Origin: an uncultured Bacteroides sp.
GTDB taxonomy: Bacteria; Bacteroidota; Bacteroidia; Bacteroidales; Bacteroidaceae
Reading direction: 5' to 3'
Assembly (NCBI GenBank): GCA_900551445.1
Contig: URWA01000021.1
Location: forward strand, 1 to 57,581
Length of the DNA stretch: 57,581 nucleotides
How positions within the stretch are numbered: the stretch's first letter is position 1; every line of letters begins with the position of its first letter. The translations under genes were made by a program, and so were the position numbers. This document shows positions 7,926 through 15,619 of this stretch, piece after piece. The notes under the pieces were generated by a model that searched no databases, was not told the DNA's origin, and saw only the letters and a list, made by a program, of their open reading frames with translations.

Positions 7926-9292
7926 AAATAAAGACCACCCTGACACTCAAAAATACCGGAGTCATTGCCGTGGTATTTCTGTTGTGCATGAGCCTGATCT
8001 ATCTGGTCAGCGAACACATCCGGAGCAACACTTTCTTCCACAACCTGAAAAGTGAGGCTGTGACCAAAGCACACCTTTTCCTGCAAGACCAGGTAGATGC
8101 CCGCATCATGCAGTCCATCTATCTGAATAACAAAGAGTTTATCAATGAAGTGGAAGTGGCGGTCTATACTTCCGACTTCCGCATGCTTTACCACGATGCC
8201 GTCGAGAATGACATCATCAAGGAAAGTCCGGAAATGATCCGTCACATTCTTCACGAAAAAGAAATAGAATTTTACATCGGGAAATACCAGGCTATCGGGA
8301 TGGTCTATCCCTTTCAAGGAAAGGACTACATTGTGACCGCCGCTGCTTACGACGGGTACGGCCATACCAACTTGCTGGAACTTCAGAGGACCTTGATCAT
8401 TCTGTTTTTCTTCGGACTGCTGCTCTTGTTCGTGACCTGTTATTTCCTGGTACGGGCTTCTTTGAAGCCTATTCGGGAAATCGTAAGGGAAGTGGAGAAT
8501 ATCACGGCTTCCCATATCGACCGGCGATTGCCGGTGAGAAACGAGAAAGATGAACTTGGAGAACTGAGTCTGGCCTTTAATGACTTGCTGGAACGGCTGG
8601 AAATTTCATTCAACGCACAGAAGATGTTTGTCAGCAACGTATCCCACGAGATGAGAACGCCGTTGGCTGCCCTGATAGCCGAACTGGATTTGGCCTTGCA
8701 AAAGGAACGGACCGAAGCACAATACCGCCAGGCCATGCAAAACGTATTACAGGATGCACGACGCATGACCAAGCTGATTGACGGACTCCTCAATCTGGCC
8801 AAGGCGGATTACCAGAAAGAGCAAATCAAAATGCACGAAATCCGACTCGACGAACTGCTGCTGGATACCCGGGAACTGATTCTGCGGGCCCACCCGGAAT
8901 ACCACATCGAACTGATTTTCGAACAGGAAGATGCCGAAGACGACCGGATGATTACCGTCATGGGCAACTCCTACCTGCTGAACATCGCCTTTGCCAACCT
9001 GATTGAAAACAACTGTAAATATTCGGAAAACAAATCCTCCTTCGTCCAAATCTCCTATTGGGACAAATGGGCGATTATCCGCTTGTCCGACAACGGGATT
9101 GGTATATCGGACAAAGAAAAAGAGCAGATTTTCACCTTATTCTACCGAGGGGAACAAGACAAGCAGACAGAAGGACATGGCATCGGCATGGCACTTGCCC
9201 AAAAGATCATCGGGCTTCACCAGGGACATCTTGCCGTACATTCCAAGCAGGGGGAAGGCACGACCTTCACCATTGAGCTGCCTCATATCTAA
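7922..9292 (+). CDS. Membrane sensor histidine kinase
   Basis: The start at 7922 overlaps the regulator stop and begins a clean transmembrane N-terminus (TVIAVVFLLCMSLIYL), so longer upstream starts are rejected. A sensor domain of about 130 residues faces the periplasm, followed by a second helix (LIILFFFGLLLLFVTCYFLV), a HAMP linker, HisKA with phospho-acceptor His242 in VSHEMRTPLAAL, and HATPase_c with N box (ANLIENNCKYS), G1 (DNGIGIS) and G2 (GHGIGMALAQ). It is expected to sense an envelope signal and phosphorylate the neighbouring regulator. Downstream genes suggest Mg2+ or another divalent cation, but this is inferred from position only. Confidence 0.93.
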   Translation: MKIKTTLTLKNTGVIAVVFLLCMSLIYLVSEHIRSNTFFHNLKSEAVTKAHLFLQDQVDARIMQSIYLNNKEFINEVEVAVYTSDFRMLYHDAVENDIIKESPEMIRHILHEKEIEFYIGKYQAIGMVYPFQGKDYIVTAAAYDGYGHTNLLELQRTLIILFFFGLLLLFVTCYFLVRASLKPIREIVREVENITASHIDRRLPVRNEKDELGELSLAFNDLLERLEISFNAQKMFVSNVSHEMRTPLAALIAELDLALQKERTEAQYRQAMQNVLQDARRMTKLIDGLLNLAKADYQKEQIKMHEIRLDELLLDTRELILRAHPEYHIELIFEQEDAEDDRMITVMGNSYLLNIAFANLIENNCKYSENKSSFVQISYWDKWAIIRLSDNGIGISDKEKEQIFTLFYRGEQDKQTEGHGIGMALAQKIIGLHQGHLAVHSKQGEGTTFTIELPHI

Positions 9293-9355
9293 ATATCTTA
9301 TTTTCAGCTTTCACACCACACTATCAGAACAACGGCCGGAAACAACCGGAAGGAT

Positions 9356-9394
9356 TCTAATAGTTTTCTAATACCACTCTAATTATCCTCTAAC
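9356..9394 (+). promoter_or_regulatory. Four direct repeats TCTAAY at 11-bp spacing, putative response-regulator operator
   Basis: TCTAAT begins at 9356, 9367 and 9378, and TCTAAC at 9389, exactly 11 bp apart, so they lie near one face of the helix. The block ends 22 bp before the -7 box TACTTTTG (9417-9424), which has no good -33 element, as expected for an activated promoter. OmpR/PhoB-type regulators bind such tandem half-sites. Confidence 0.6.
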
Positions 9395-9416
9395 AGGCCC
9401 TGCCAGAAGTATCGCT

Positions 9417-9424
9417 TACTTTTG
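9417..9424 (+). promoter_or_regulatory. Bacteroidales -7 box for the Mg2+ ATPase operon
   Basis: TACTTTTG matches TAnnTTTG and lies 48 bp upstream of the ATG at 9473, just downstream of the four direct repeats. Confidence 0.6.
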
Positions 9425-9472
9425 CCGTGCGAAAAGGAAAACAGAGTAATCACCCCTACGAATTAAGGTATT

Positions 9473-12121
9473 ATGTGGAAAAGAAGAAAAAGTAAGGAAA
9501 CAAGCACATTCAATGCTGAAAAGGTATTTCTGGCAGCTACCCAGCCTCTCAACACCGTATGCAATTATTTCCAGACCAGCAAAAACGGACTGAGCTCCGA
9601 AGAAATCGAGAACCGGCAATCCATCTATGGAACGAATGAGGTAGCACACGAACAGAAGAAGAATCCGGTTTCCACCTTCATCAAGGCCTTCATCAACCCC
9701 TTCATCGGCGTACTGACCGTGCTAGTGGTCATTTCTTTCGTACTCGACGTGCTGCTGGCCAATCCCGGTGAACAGGATTGGACGGCCATTTTCATCATCC
9801 TTACGATGGTGATTGCCAGCACCATCCTCCGCTTCTGCCAGGAATGGAAGGCTAACGCTTCGAGTGAGGCATTGCTCAAGATGGTCACGAACACCTGCTA
9901 CGTGAGACGTGCCGGACAACACGATGAAGAAATCAACATCACAGAACTGGTACCGGGGGATATTGTCATGATTGCCGCCGGCGACATGATACCAGCCGAT
10001 CTCCGCATCATCGAAGCAAAAGACCTGTTTGTCAGCCAGTCATCCTTGACAGGAGAATCGGACCCGATTGAAAAGCGTCCGGAAACGAATGCGAACAAAC
10101 ACCGCAAAGGCAGTGTCATAGAACTGGAAAACATCTGTTTCATGGGCTCCAACGTAGTCAGCGGTTCGGCCACCGGCATTGTCATTGCCACCGGAAACGA
10201 CACTTACCTGGGCACCATTGCCCGCAGCATCGCCGGACACCGTGCTGCCACCGCCTTCGACAAAGGAATCAGCAAAGTCAGCTTCCTGCTCATACGCTTC
10301 ATGCTCATCATGATTCCCTTCGTGTTTCTGGTCAACGGAGTGACCAAAGGCGACTGGCTGGAAGCTTTTATCTTTGCCGTATCGGTAGCTGTGGGCCTCA
10401 CACCGGAAATGCTTCCGATGATTGTGACGGCCAACCTTGCCAAAGGAGCCGTAGCCATGTCCAAGAAGAAAACCATCGTAAAAGACTTGAATGCCATTCA
10501 GAACTTCGGGGCCATGAACATTCTCTGTACCGACAAAACCGGTACCCTCACCTGCGACCAGATTGTATTGGAAAAATACATCAATGCCGACGGAAGCAGC
10601 GATGAAAGCCGCCGTATTCTGCGTCATGCCTATTTCAACAGCTTCTTCCAGACCGGATTGAAAAACCTGATGGACAAGGCCATCCTGTCGCACGTCAAGG
10701 AACTGTCATTGGAATACCTGAAAGACAACTATGTCAAGGTGGACGAAATACCGTTCGATTTCACCCGGCGGAGAATGTCGGTCGTGGTAGAAGACCGACA
10801 AGGAAAACGACAGATTATCACCAAAGGCGCCGTAGAAGAGATGCTGGCCATCTGCTCACATGCCGAATTCGACGGAGAGGTACATCCCATGACGGAAGCC
10901 CTGAAAGACAAGGCACATCGTATCATCGAACAGATGAACAAGCAAGGCATGCGGGTCATTGCCGTAGCACAAAAAAGCTACCTCGACAAAGCGTGCGACT
11001 TCTGTGTGGAAGATGAGAAAGAGATGGTACTGATTGGCTATCTGGCCTTTCTGGACCCACCCAAGCCATCGGCAGCCAAAGCCATACAGCAATTGCATGA
11101 ACACGGGATTGAGGTCAAAATCTTGTCTGGAGACAACGATGCCGTGGTGCGTACCATCGCCCGGCAAGTGGGTATCAACACCACCAACGCGCTCAGCGGT
11201 CCTCAACTGGCCGACTTGGATGAGGAGGAAAAGATGAAGGCGGTACGTGAAACGACCGTCTTCTCCAAACTGACTCCCGTGCAGAAAACGGAAATCATCA
11301 CCCTCCTCCAAGCACAGCAAAATACCGTCGGCTTTTTAGGTGACGGCATCAACGATGCGGCAGCCCTCCGCCAGTCGGACATCGGTATCTCGGTCGATTC
11401 AGCCGTAGACATCGCCAAGGAAAGTGCCGACATCATCCTGCTGGAAAAGAGCCTGATGGTATTGGAAGACGGGGTACTGGAAGGAAGAAAGACCTTCGGC
11501 AACATCACCAAATACATCAAGATGACCGCCAGCTCCAATTTCGGCAACATGTTCAGTGTCATGGCAGCCAGTGCTTTCCTGCCCTTCCTGCCCATGCTTC
11601 CCATTCATCTGCTGATTCAGAACCTGCTGTATGATATTTCGCAGACCACCATCCCCTTCGACCGGATGGATGCGGAATACCTCCGGAAACCCCGGAAATG
11701 GGATGCCTCCGACCTGAGCCGCTTCATGATTTTCATCGGTCCCATCAGTTCCATCTTCGACATCGTCACTTATCTGGTGATGTGGTTCGCCTTCGGCTGC
11801 CAGAGCATGGAGCATCAGACCCTCTTCCAGTCTGGATGGTTTATCGAAGGCCTGCTGTCGCAAACCCTGATTGTACACATGATACGTACGCGGAAAGTGC
11901 CGTTCATACAAAGCCGTGCCTCCTGGCAGGTAACCGGACTGACCCTGCTCATCATGGCTACAGGCATCCTGATTCCCTTCACCCCGTTTGGAACCTCCAT
12001 CGGTCTGGAAGCTTTGCCTGCAAGCTATTTCCCCTGGCTGTTCGGCATCCTGCTCTCCTACTGTGTACTGACACAACTGATTAAGAACTGGTATATCCAT
12101 CGTTTCACCAAATGGTTATGA
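9473..12121 (+). CDS. mgtA: Magnesium-transporting P-type ATPase (MgtA type)
   Basis: This 882-residue P3B-type ATPase imports Mg2+ at the cost of ATP. Visible marks are the actuator loop LTGESDPIE (near residue 190), phosphorylated Asp354 in CTDKTGTLT, the nucleotide-binding segment around ITKGAVEEML, and the hinge GFLGDGINDAAALRQSDIGIS. Transmembrane helices occur in pairs before and after these domains, with CPx absent and TPEMLPMIV in M4 as in MgtA. The length is normal for MgtA. The downstream porin gene overlaps its stop. The promoter carries a four-repeat operator likely bound by the adjacent two-component regulator. Confidence 0.93.
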   Translation: MWKRRKSKETSTFNAEKVFLAATQPLNTVCNYFQTSKNGLSSEEIENRQSIYGTNEVAHEQKKNPVSTFIKAFINPFIGVLTVLVVISFVLDVLLANPGEQDWTAIFIILTMVIASTILRFCQEWKANASSEALLKMVTNTCYVRRAGQHDEEINITELVPGDIVMIAAGDMIPADLRIIEAKDLFVSQSSLTGESDPIEKRPETNANKHRKGSVIELENICFMGSNVVSGSATGIVIATGNDTYLGTIARSIAGHRAATAFDKGISKVSFLLIRFMLIMIPFVFLVNGVTKGDWLEAFIFAVSVAVGLTPEMLPMIVTANLAKGAVAMSKKKTIVKDLNAIQNFGAMNILCTDKTGTLTCDQIVLEKYINADGSSDESRRILRHAYFNSFFQTGLKNLMDKAILSHVKELSLEYLKDNYVKVDEIPFDFTRRRMSVVVEDRQGKRQIITKGAVEEMLAICSHAEFDGEVHPMTEALKDKAHRIIEQMNKQGMRVIAVAQKSYLDKACDFCVEDEKEMVLIGYLAFLDPPKPSAAKAIQQLHEHGIEVKILSGDNDAVVRTIARQVGINTTNALSGPQLADLDEEEKMKAVRETTVFSKLTPVQKTEIITLLQAQQNTVGFLGDGINDAAALRQSDIGISVDSAVDIAKESADIILLEKSLMVLEDGVLEGRKTFGNITKYIKMTASSNFGNMFSVMAASAFLPFLPMLPIHLLIQNLLYDISQTTIPFDRMDAEYLRKPRKWDASDLSRFMIFIGPISSIFDIVTYLVMWFAFGCQSMEHQTLFQSGWFIEGLLSQTLIVHMIRTRKVPFIQSRASWQVTGLTLLIMATGILIPFTPFGTSIGLEALPASYFPWLFGILLSYCVLTQLIKNWYIHRFTKWL

Positions 12122-13164
12122 CAAAATTCATCAAATACATACTGGTCATTGCAACGGTATCCCCCTGCCGTTGCTTTGCCCAGGAATTCCTGATAAATTA
12201 TACCACCGAACTGCAGAGCGATTTCAAGAAAGGAAGCAACTGGGTGAATTTGTTACGGTTGGATTTTTCCGCCCCGCTAAGCCCGTCTGCCACCCTTGAA
12301 GCAGCCACCCTCAGCACAGCCAGAACCCGAGCCGAGTCGTTGGCCCATGATTGGCAGACCTTTTCCAATATCGAAGAAGACAATCATCCGCTGGCCGTGG
12401 CCGTACTGGGTATCCGGCAGCCAATGGGAAATTCCAGCCTGTTCATCGGCATCCGTAACCTGAACGAGGACTATTTCACTTCACCAGCCACCAGCCTGTT
12501 CACCAACAGCTCATGCGGCATCTTTCCCACCCTGTCGGCCGATTATCCCATAGCCAACTATCCGGTGTCTTCCATGGGGGTACACTACGAGCTGCAACAG
12601 GCTCAATGGAGTCTGCAAGCCTCTTTATACAACGGGAAAGGCTCCTATCGCTTTACAGGAAAAGAAAATGTATTCCGTTTCTGCCCGCAGCACGACGGGA
12701 TACTCTGTCTCACCTCATTCAACTACCAGCATCATGACAGCAATTATCACATGGGCTTTGCTTTACATAGCGGGATGTATCGGAATTATGCAGAAGGAGA
12801 TACGGAACAAGCATCAAAAGAAGAAAAGAAAGAAATCCGGAAAATAATCTGGGGATATGCAGAACAGTCAATCACTCCCCGCCTGCAAGTGCTCTTACAG
12901 GTTTCTGCCCAATGGCACGCCAGCCAAGGATGCAAACACTATTCCGGAGCAGGTCTTGTATGGCAATGTGGAAAAACAGAAGGCGGACTATTCACCGATT
13001 ATGCCCGGTTCTCCCATTCACACGAATGGGCCAGTGAATTCACTTGGAAAATTCACTGCCTGGGCAAAGGATTCATACAGCCCACCTTGCATCTGATTCA
13101 TCAGCCGGAAGCACACTACCTGATTGGTTTGTTGCGCTTCGGGTACGTGCTTCCGGCCCTCTGA
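12118..13164 (+). CDS. OprB-like outer-membrane porin
   Basis: Either the ATG at 12112 or that at 12118 could be the start. The second (MTKFIKYILVIATV) overlaps the ATPase stop as ATGA and is preferred. A signal peptide ends near CRCFAQ. The mature part is rich in short beta strands with alternating residues (SLFIGIRNLNED, NYHMGFALHSGMYRN, GGLFTDYARF) and ends in a strand (LIGLLRFGYVLPAL), as in carbohydrate-selective porins of the OprB/AlgE fold. Coupling to the Mg2+ ATPase suggests an outer-membrane route for the same ion, but substrate specificity cannot be read. Its stop is 8 bp from the convergent hexosaminidase gene. Confidence 0.7.
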   Translation: MTKFIKYILVIATVSPCRCFAQEFLINYTTELQSDFKKGSNWVNLLRLDFSAPLSPSATLEAATLSTARTRAESLAHDWQTFSNIEEDNHPLAVAVLGIRQPMGNSSLFIGIRNLNEDYFTSPATSLFTNSSCGIFPTLSADYPIANYPVSSMGVHYELQQAQWSLQASLYNGKGSYRFTGKENVFRFCPQHDGILCLTSFNYQHHDSNYHMGFALHSGMYRNYAEGDTEQASKEEKKEIRKIIWGYAEQSITPRLQVLLQVSAQWHASQGCKHYSGAGLVWQCGKTEGGLFTDYARFSHSHEWASEFTWKIHCLGKGFIQPTLHLIHQPEAHYLIGLLRFGYVLPAL

Positions 13165-13171
13165 TATAGAA

Positions 13172-15232
13172 TTATTTCACTACAATCTCGTCGGTAAACA
13201 AGAATCCACCGGCTTCAGGATTGATGTCAGCCTGTACCCGCACGTAACGAGCCTCGCAAGTGCCCTCCCATGCATAATTCTGGATAGTCAGCTTTTCATC
13301 CGTAATAGGCAGTGTCGTCGTAATCGTCTTCAACAGCGTATATTCCTTTCCGTCTTCCGAAACCAAGAAGCTGACCTTCTGCGGCAGGAACACACCCGGA
13401 CCAATCAACTGCATGAAGTCGATGGAAAGCTGACGGATAGGCTGTGATTTTTCCAAATCCACCACCGCATCCATTCCTTTTCCAAGGAATCCCTGCCAGC
13501 GCAAATCGGTATAGACCCATCCCCCATGGATGCCGTTGGTCAAAGCTCCGTCTCCTCCTGCCGGATAAGAATCTGCCGCATAAGGCCGCAGATACTCTAC
13601 CTTCTTACCTTTTGCCAGATGGTTGTCGACACTCAGTGCCTCCGGACGGTTACCCACTTCATTCTTCAAGTCAAAAGTATTGTATCCCAATGAATCCAGC
13701 ACTTCCACTTCCTGCAAAGCCTCCGCATGGAAACGCTTCCAATCCTTCCGCTCCGGATTGGTCCAGGCCACCTCAGCCAAGGCCAGCAAACGAGGATAAA
13801 TCATGTATTCCGTATGTTCCGGCGTAGACAAATATTCCGTCCATACATTTCCCTGAACTCCCCACACACAATCCAGCTTATCTGCCGGGAAAGCCGGGGT
13901 TACAGGCTCATAAGAATATACCTTTTCCAACGGAAGATACCCTCCAATGGCTTCAGGCTGTGTGCGCGGCGCATCCTGATAACTGTCAAAATAGCAATAG
14001 GCACCCGGCGAAAGAATCGTGCGCAGCCCTCTTTTCACTGACTCGGCTCCTTTGTCTTCTCCACGCCACACAGTCACAGCCGAAGTTTCATCCAACTCAC
14101 CAGTCAGTATTTCGTCCCAACCAATCATCTTGCGGCCATTCTCCCGCAAGAACTTTTCAATTCTTGAAACAAGATATTCCTGCAACTCGCCTTCTTCTTT
14201 CATCCCTTCTTCCTTCATCCGTGCCTGGCAGTCGGGACACTGTTTCCAGTGGTTTGTGCTGGCCTCATCCCCTCCGATATGAATGTATTCCGACGGGAAA
14301 AGCGCCATCACTTCCTTCAACACATCGGTCAGGAAAGTATAAGTCAATTCTTTTCCAGGGCAAAACTCGCCCCCGGGCTTCAAATCACCCCCACAGGCCA
14401 GCTGCGGAAGGGCAGCCAAGACTTCCTCCGAATGAGCCGGCATCTCAATCTCCGGAATCACCGTAATATGACGCTGACGGGCATATTCCACAATCTCTTT
14501 CACATCTTCCTGCGTGTAGTATCCTCCGGAAGCCCCCGGAGCATCCTGCCGGCAATACGTCCGTCCGCCGTTCCACCAGCTTTTCCAGTCCGGGAAAGGA
14601 CGATAAGCCGTTTCACGCGTCAGTTCCGGATACTTCTTGATTTCAATCCGCCATCCGGCCCCATCGGTCAGATGCCAGTGGAAGCGGTTCAGTTTGTAAC
14701 GAGCCAGCGCATCCAACTGCTTCTTGACAAATTCTTTGGTATAGAAATGACGTGACACGTCCAAATGCATGCCTCGGTATGCGAAACGCGGTGTATCCTC
14801 GATCGTTACTTCCGGCAACAGGAAGGTATTGTTTCCCGCCGGCTGTACCAACTGATTTATCGACTGAAAAGCATAGAACAAGCCGGAAGCAGAAGTGGCC
14901 TCCACTTGAATCCCCTTTTTCGTCACTTCCAACCGATAGGCTTCCTCCTTCATCTGCGACTGTTTCGGACTGACCAATTTAAACACGATATCCGTCTTTC
15001 CCCTCTTTTTATAAGTCAATGCAAAAGGAGACTGACCGACATACTTTACAAAATCTTCCTTATCTGCCCCTTTCAGGTTGCATGAGAAAAAAGCATTTTT
15101 CTGAAGTACAAAATGACCTTCACCCACCACCATCTGTTGAGGATAAGGAATGACATAACTCTCCGATACAGAAGAAGCCACGGCCGAAAACGCCATCGCC
15201 ACAAAGAAATAAAGGAATAACAAGGATTTCAT
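13172..15232 (-). CDS. Secreted beta-N-acetylhexosaminidase (GH20)
   Basis: A 686-residue glycoside hydrolase releasing terminal GlcNAc/GalNAc from host or bacterial glycans. It has a signal peptide (residues 1-19), an N-terminal GH20b domain (VIPYPQQMVVGEGHFVLQ), the TIM-barrel with FAYRGMHLDVSRHF and RFHWHLTDGAGWR, and the catalytic pair Asp322-Glu323 in HIGGDEAS. The last 150 residues are a beta-sandwich of F5/8 type C (discoidin) character, likely carbohydrate-binding. Substrate-assisted catalysis through the 2-acetamido group is family knowledge. The promoter TAACTTTA with a TTTG -33 box lies at 15268-15299. Confidence 0.93.
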   Translation of the reverse strand: MKSLLFLYFFVAMAFSAVASSVSESYVIPYPQQMVVGEGHFVLQKNAFFSCNLKGADKEDFVKYVGQSPFALTYKKRGKTDIVFKLVSPKQSQMKEEAYRLEVTKKGIQVEATSASGLFYAFQSINQLVQPAGNNTFLLPEVTIEDTPRFAYRGMHLDVSRHFYTKEFVKKQLDALARYKLNRFHWHLTDGAGWRIEIKKYPELTRETAYRPFPDWKSWWNGGRTYCRQDAPGASGGYYTQEDVKEIVEYARQRHITVIPEIEMPAHSEEVLAALPQLACGGDLKPGGEFCPGKELTYTFLTDVLKEVMALFPSEYIHIGGDEASTNHWKQCPDCQARMKEEGMKEEGELQEYLVSRIEKFLRENGRKMIGWDEILTGELDETSAVTVWRGEDKGAESVKRGLRTILSPGAYCYFDSYQDAPRTQPEAIGGYLPLEKVYSYEPVTPAFPADKLDCVWGVQGNVWTEYLSTPEHTEYMIYPRLLALAEVAWTNPERKDWKRFHAEALQEVEVLDSLGYNTFDLKNEVGNRPEALSVDNHLAKGKKVEYLRPYAADSYPAGGDGALTNGIHGGWVYTDLRWQGFLGKGMDAVVDLEKSQPIRQLSIDFMQLIGPGVFLPQKVSFLVSEDGKEYTLLKTITTTLPITDEKLTIQNYAWEGTCEARYVRVQADINPEAGGFLFTDEIVVK

Positions 15233-15267
15233 CTGTTGCTTGTTTTATAAGGATTTTCAAATGTTTT

Positions 15268-15299
15268 TAAAGTTAACCATTTCCACATTAAAAAGCAAA
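15268..15299 (-). promoter_or_regulatory. Promoter for the GH20 gene
   Basis: On the minus strand TTTG (15296-15299) is followed after 20 bp by TAACTTTA (15268-15275), close to TTTG-N19/20-TAnnTTTG. It lies 36 bp upstream of the GH20 start. Confidence 0.5.
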
Positions 15300-15340
15300 T
15301 AAGAAAAAACATTTCTCCAGCCAATGCTTCCAATGGGCAA

Positions 15341-15374
15341 AAAAAATCCTCGTAAAACCTTGATTTTACGAGGA
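15341..15374 (-). terminator. Terminator of tRNA-Ser
   Basis: A perfect 11-bp stem (TCCTCGTAAAA/TTTTACGAGGA) around a 6-nt loop is followed on the minus strand by eight T residues, 15 bp beyond the tRNA 3' end. Confidence 0.85.
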
Positions 15375-15388
15375 CTAGTAAAACTTTG

Positions 15389-15473
15389 CGGAGAGACAGG
15401 GATTCGAACCCCGGGTACCTCGCAGTACAACGGTTTTCAAGACCGCCGCAATCGACCACTCTGCCACCTCTCC
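15389..15473 (-). tRNA. tRNA-Ser (TGA)
   Basis: An 85-nt class II tRNA on the minus strand: acceptor GGAGAGG/TCTCTCC with one G-T pair at its inner end, anticodon loop CTTGAAA (TGA, Ser), a long variable arm (TTGTACTGCGAGGTAC region), T-arm GGGG-TTCGAAT-CCCT and discriminator G. No CCA is encoded. It has a complete promoter at 15515-15545 and a strong terminator. Confidence 0.95.
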
Positions 15474-15514
15474 AAAACTCCGATTGAGAGTTGCCTTGTT
15501 TTTCAAAGGCGATG

Positions 15515-15545
15515 CAAAGGTAGGCATTATTTTGGAATCCACAAA
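15515..15545 (-). promoter_or_regulatory. Promoter for tRNA-Ser
   Basis: On the minus strand TTTG (15542-15545), 19 bp, then TACCTTTG (15515-15522): a full Bacteroidales consensus promoter. Confidence 0.8.
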
Positions 15546-15583
15546 TATTTACTGCCTTTTTTGATTATTTTTTTTCATTGTCG

Positions 15584-15591
15584 TACCTTTG
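15584..15591 (+). promoter_or_regulatory. Bacteroidales -7 box for mutS2
   Basis: TACCTTTG lies 28 bp upstream of the mutS2 ATG. It diverges from the tRNA-Ser promoter about 60 bp away. Confidence 0.7.
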
Positions 15592-15619
15592 CAACCAAGA
15601 AAAACGAAACTGACGAATC

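Noticed and set aside
15389..15473. tRNA-Ser as an integration site of a mobile element
   Set aside because: No repeat of its 3' end and no integrase was found nearby. The flanking genes (GH20, mutS2) are ordinary.
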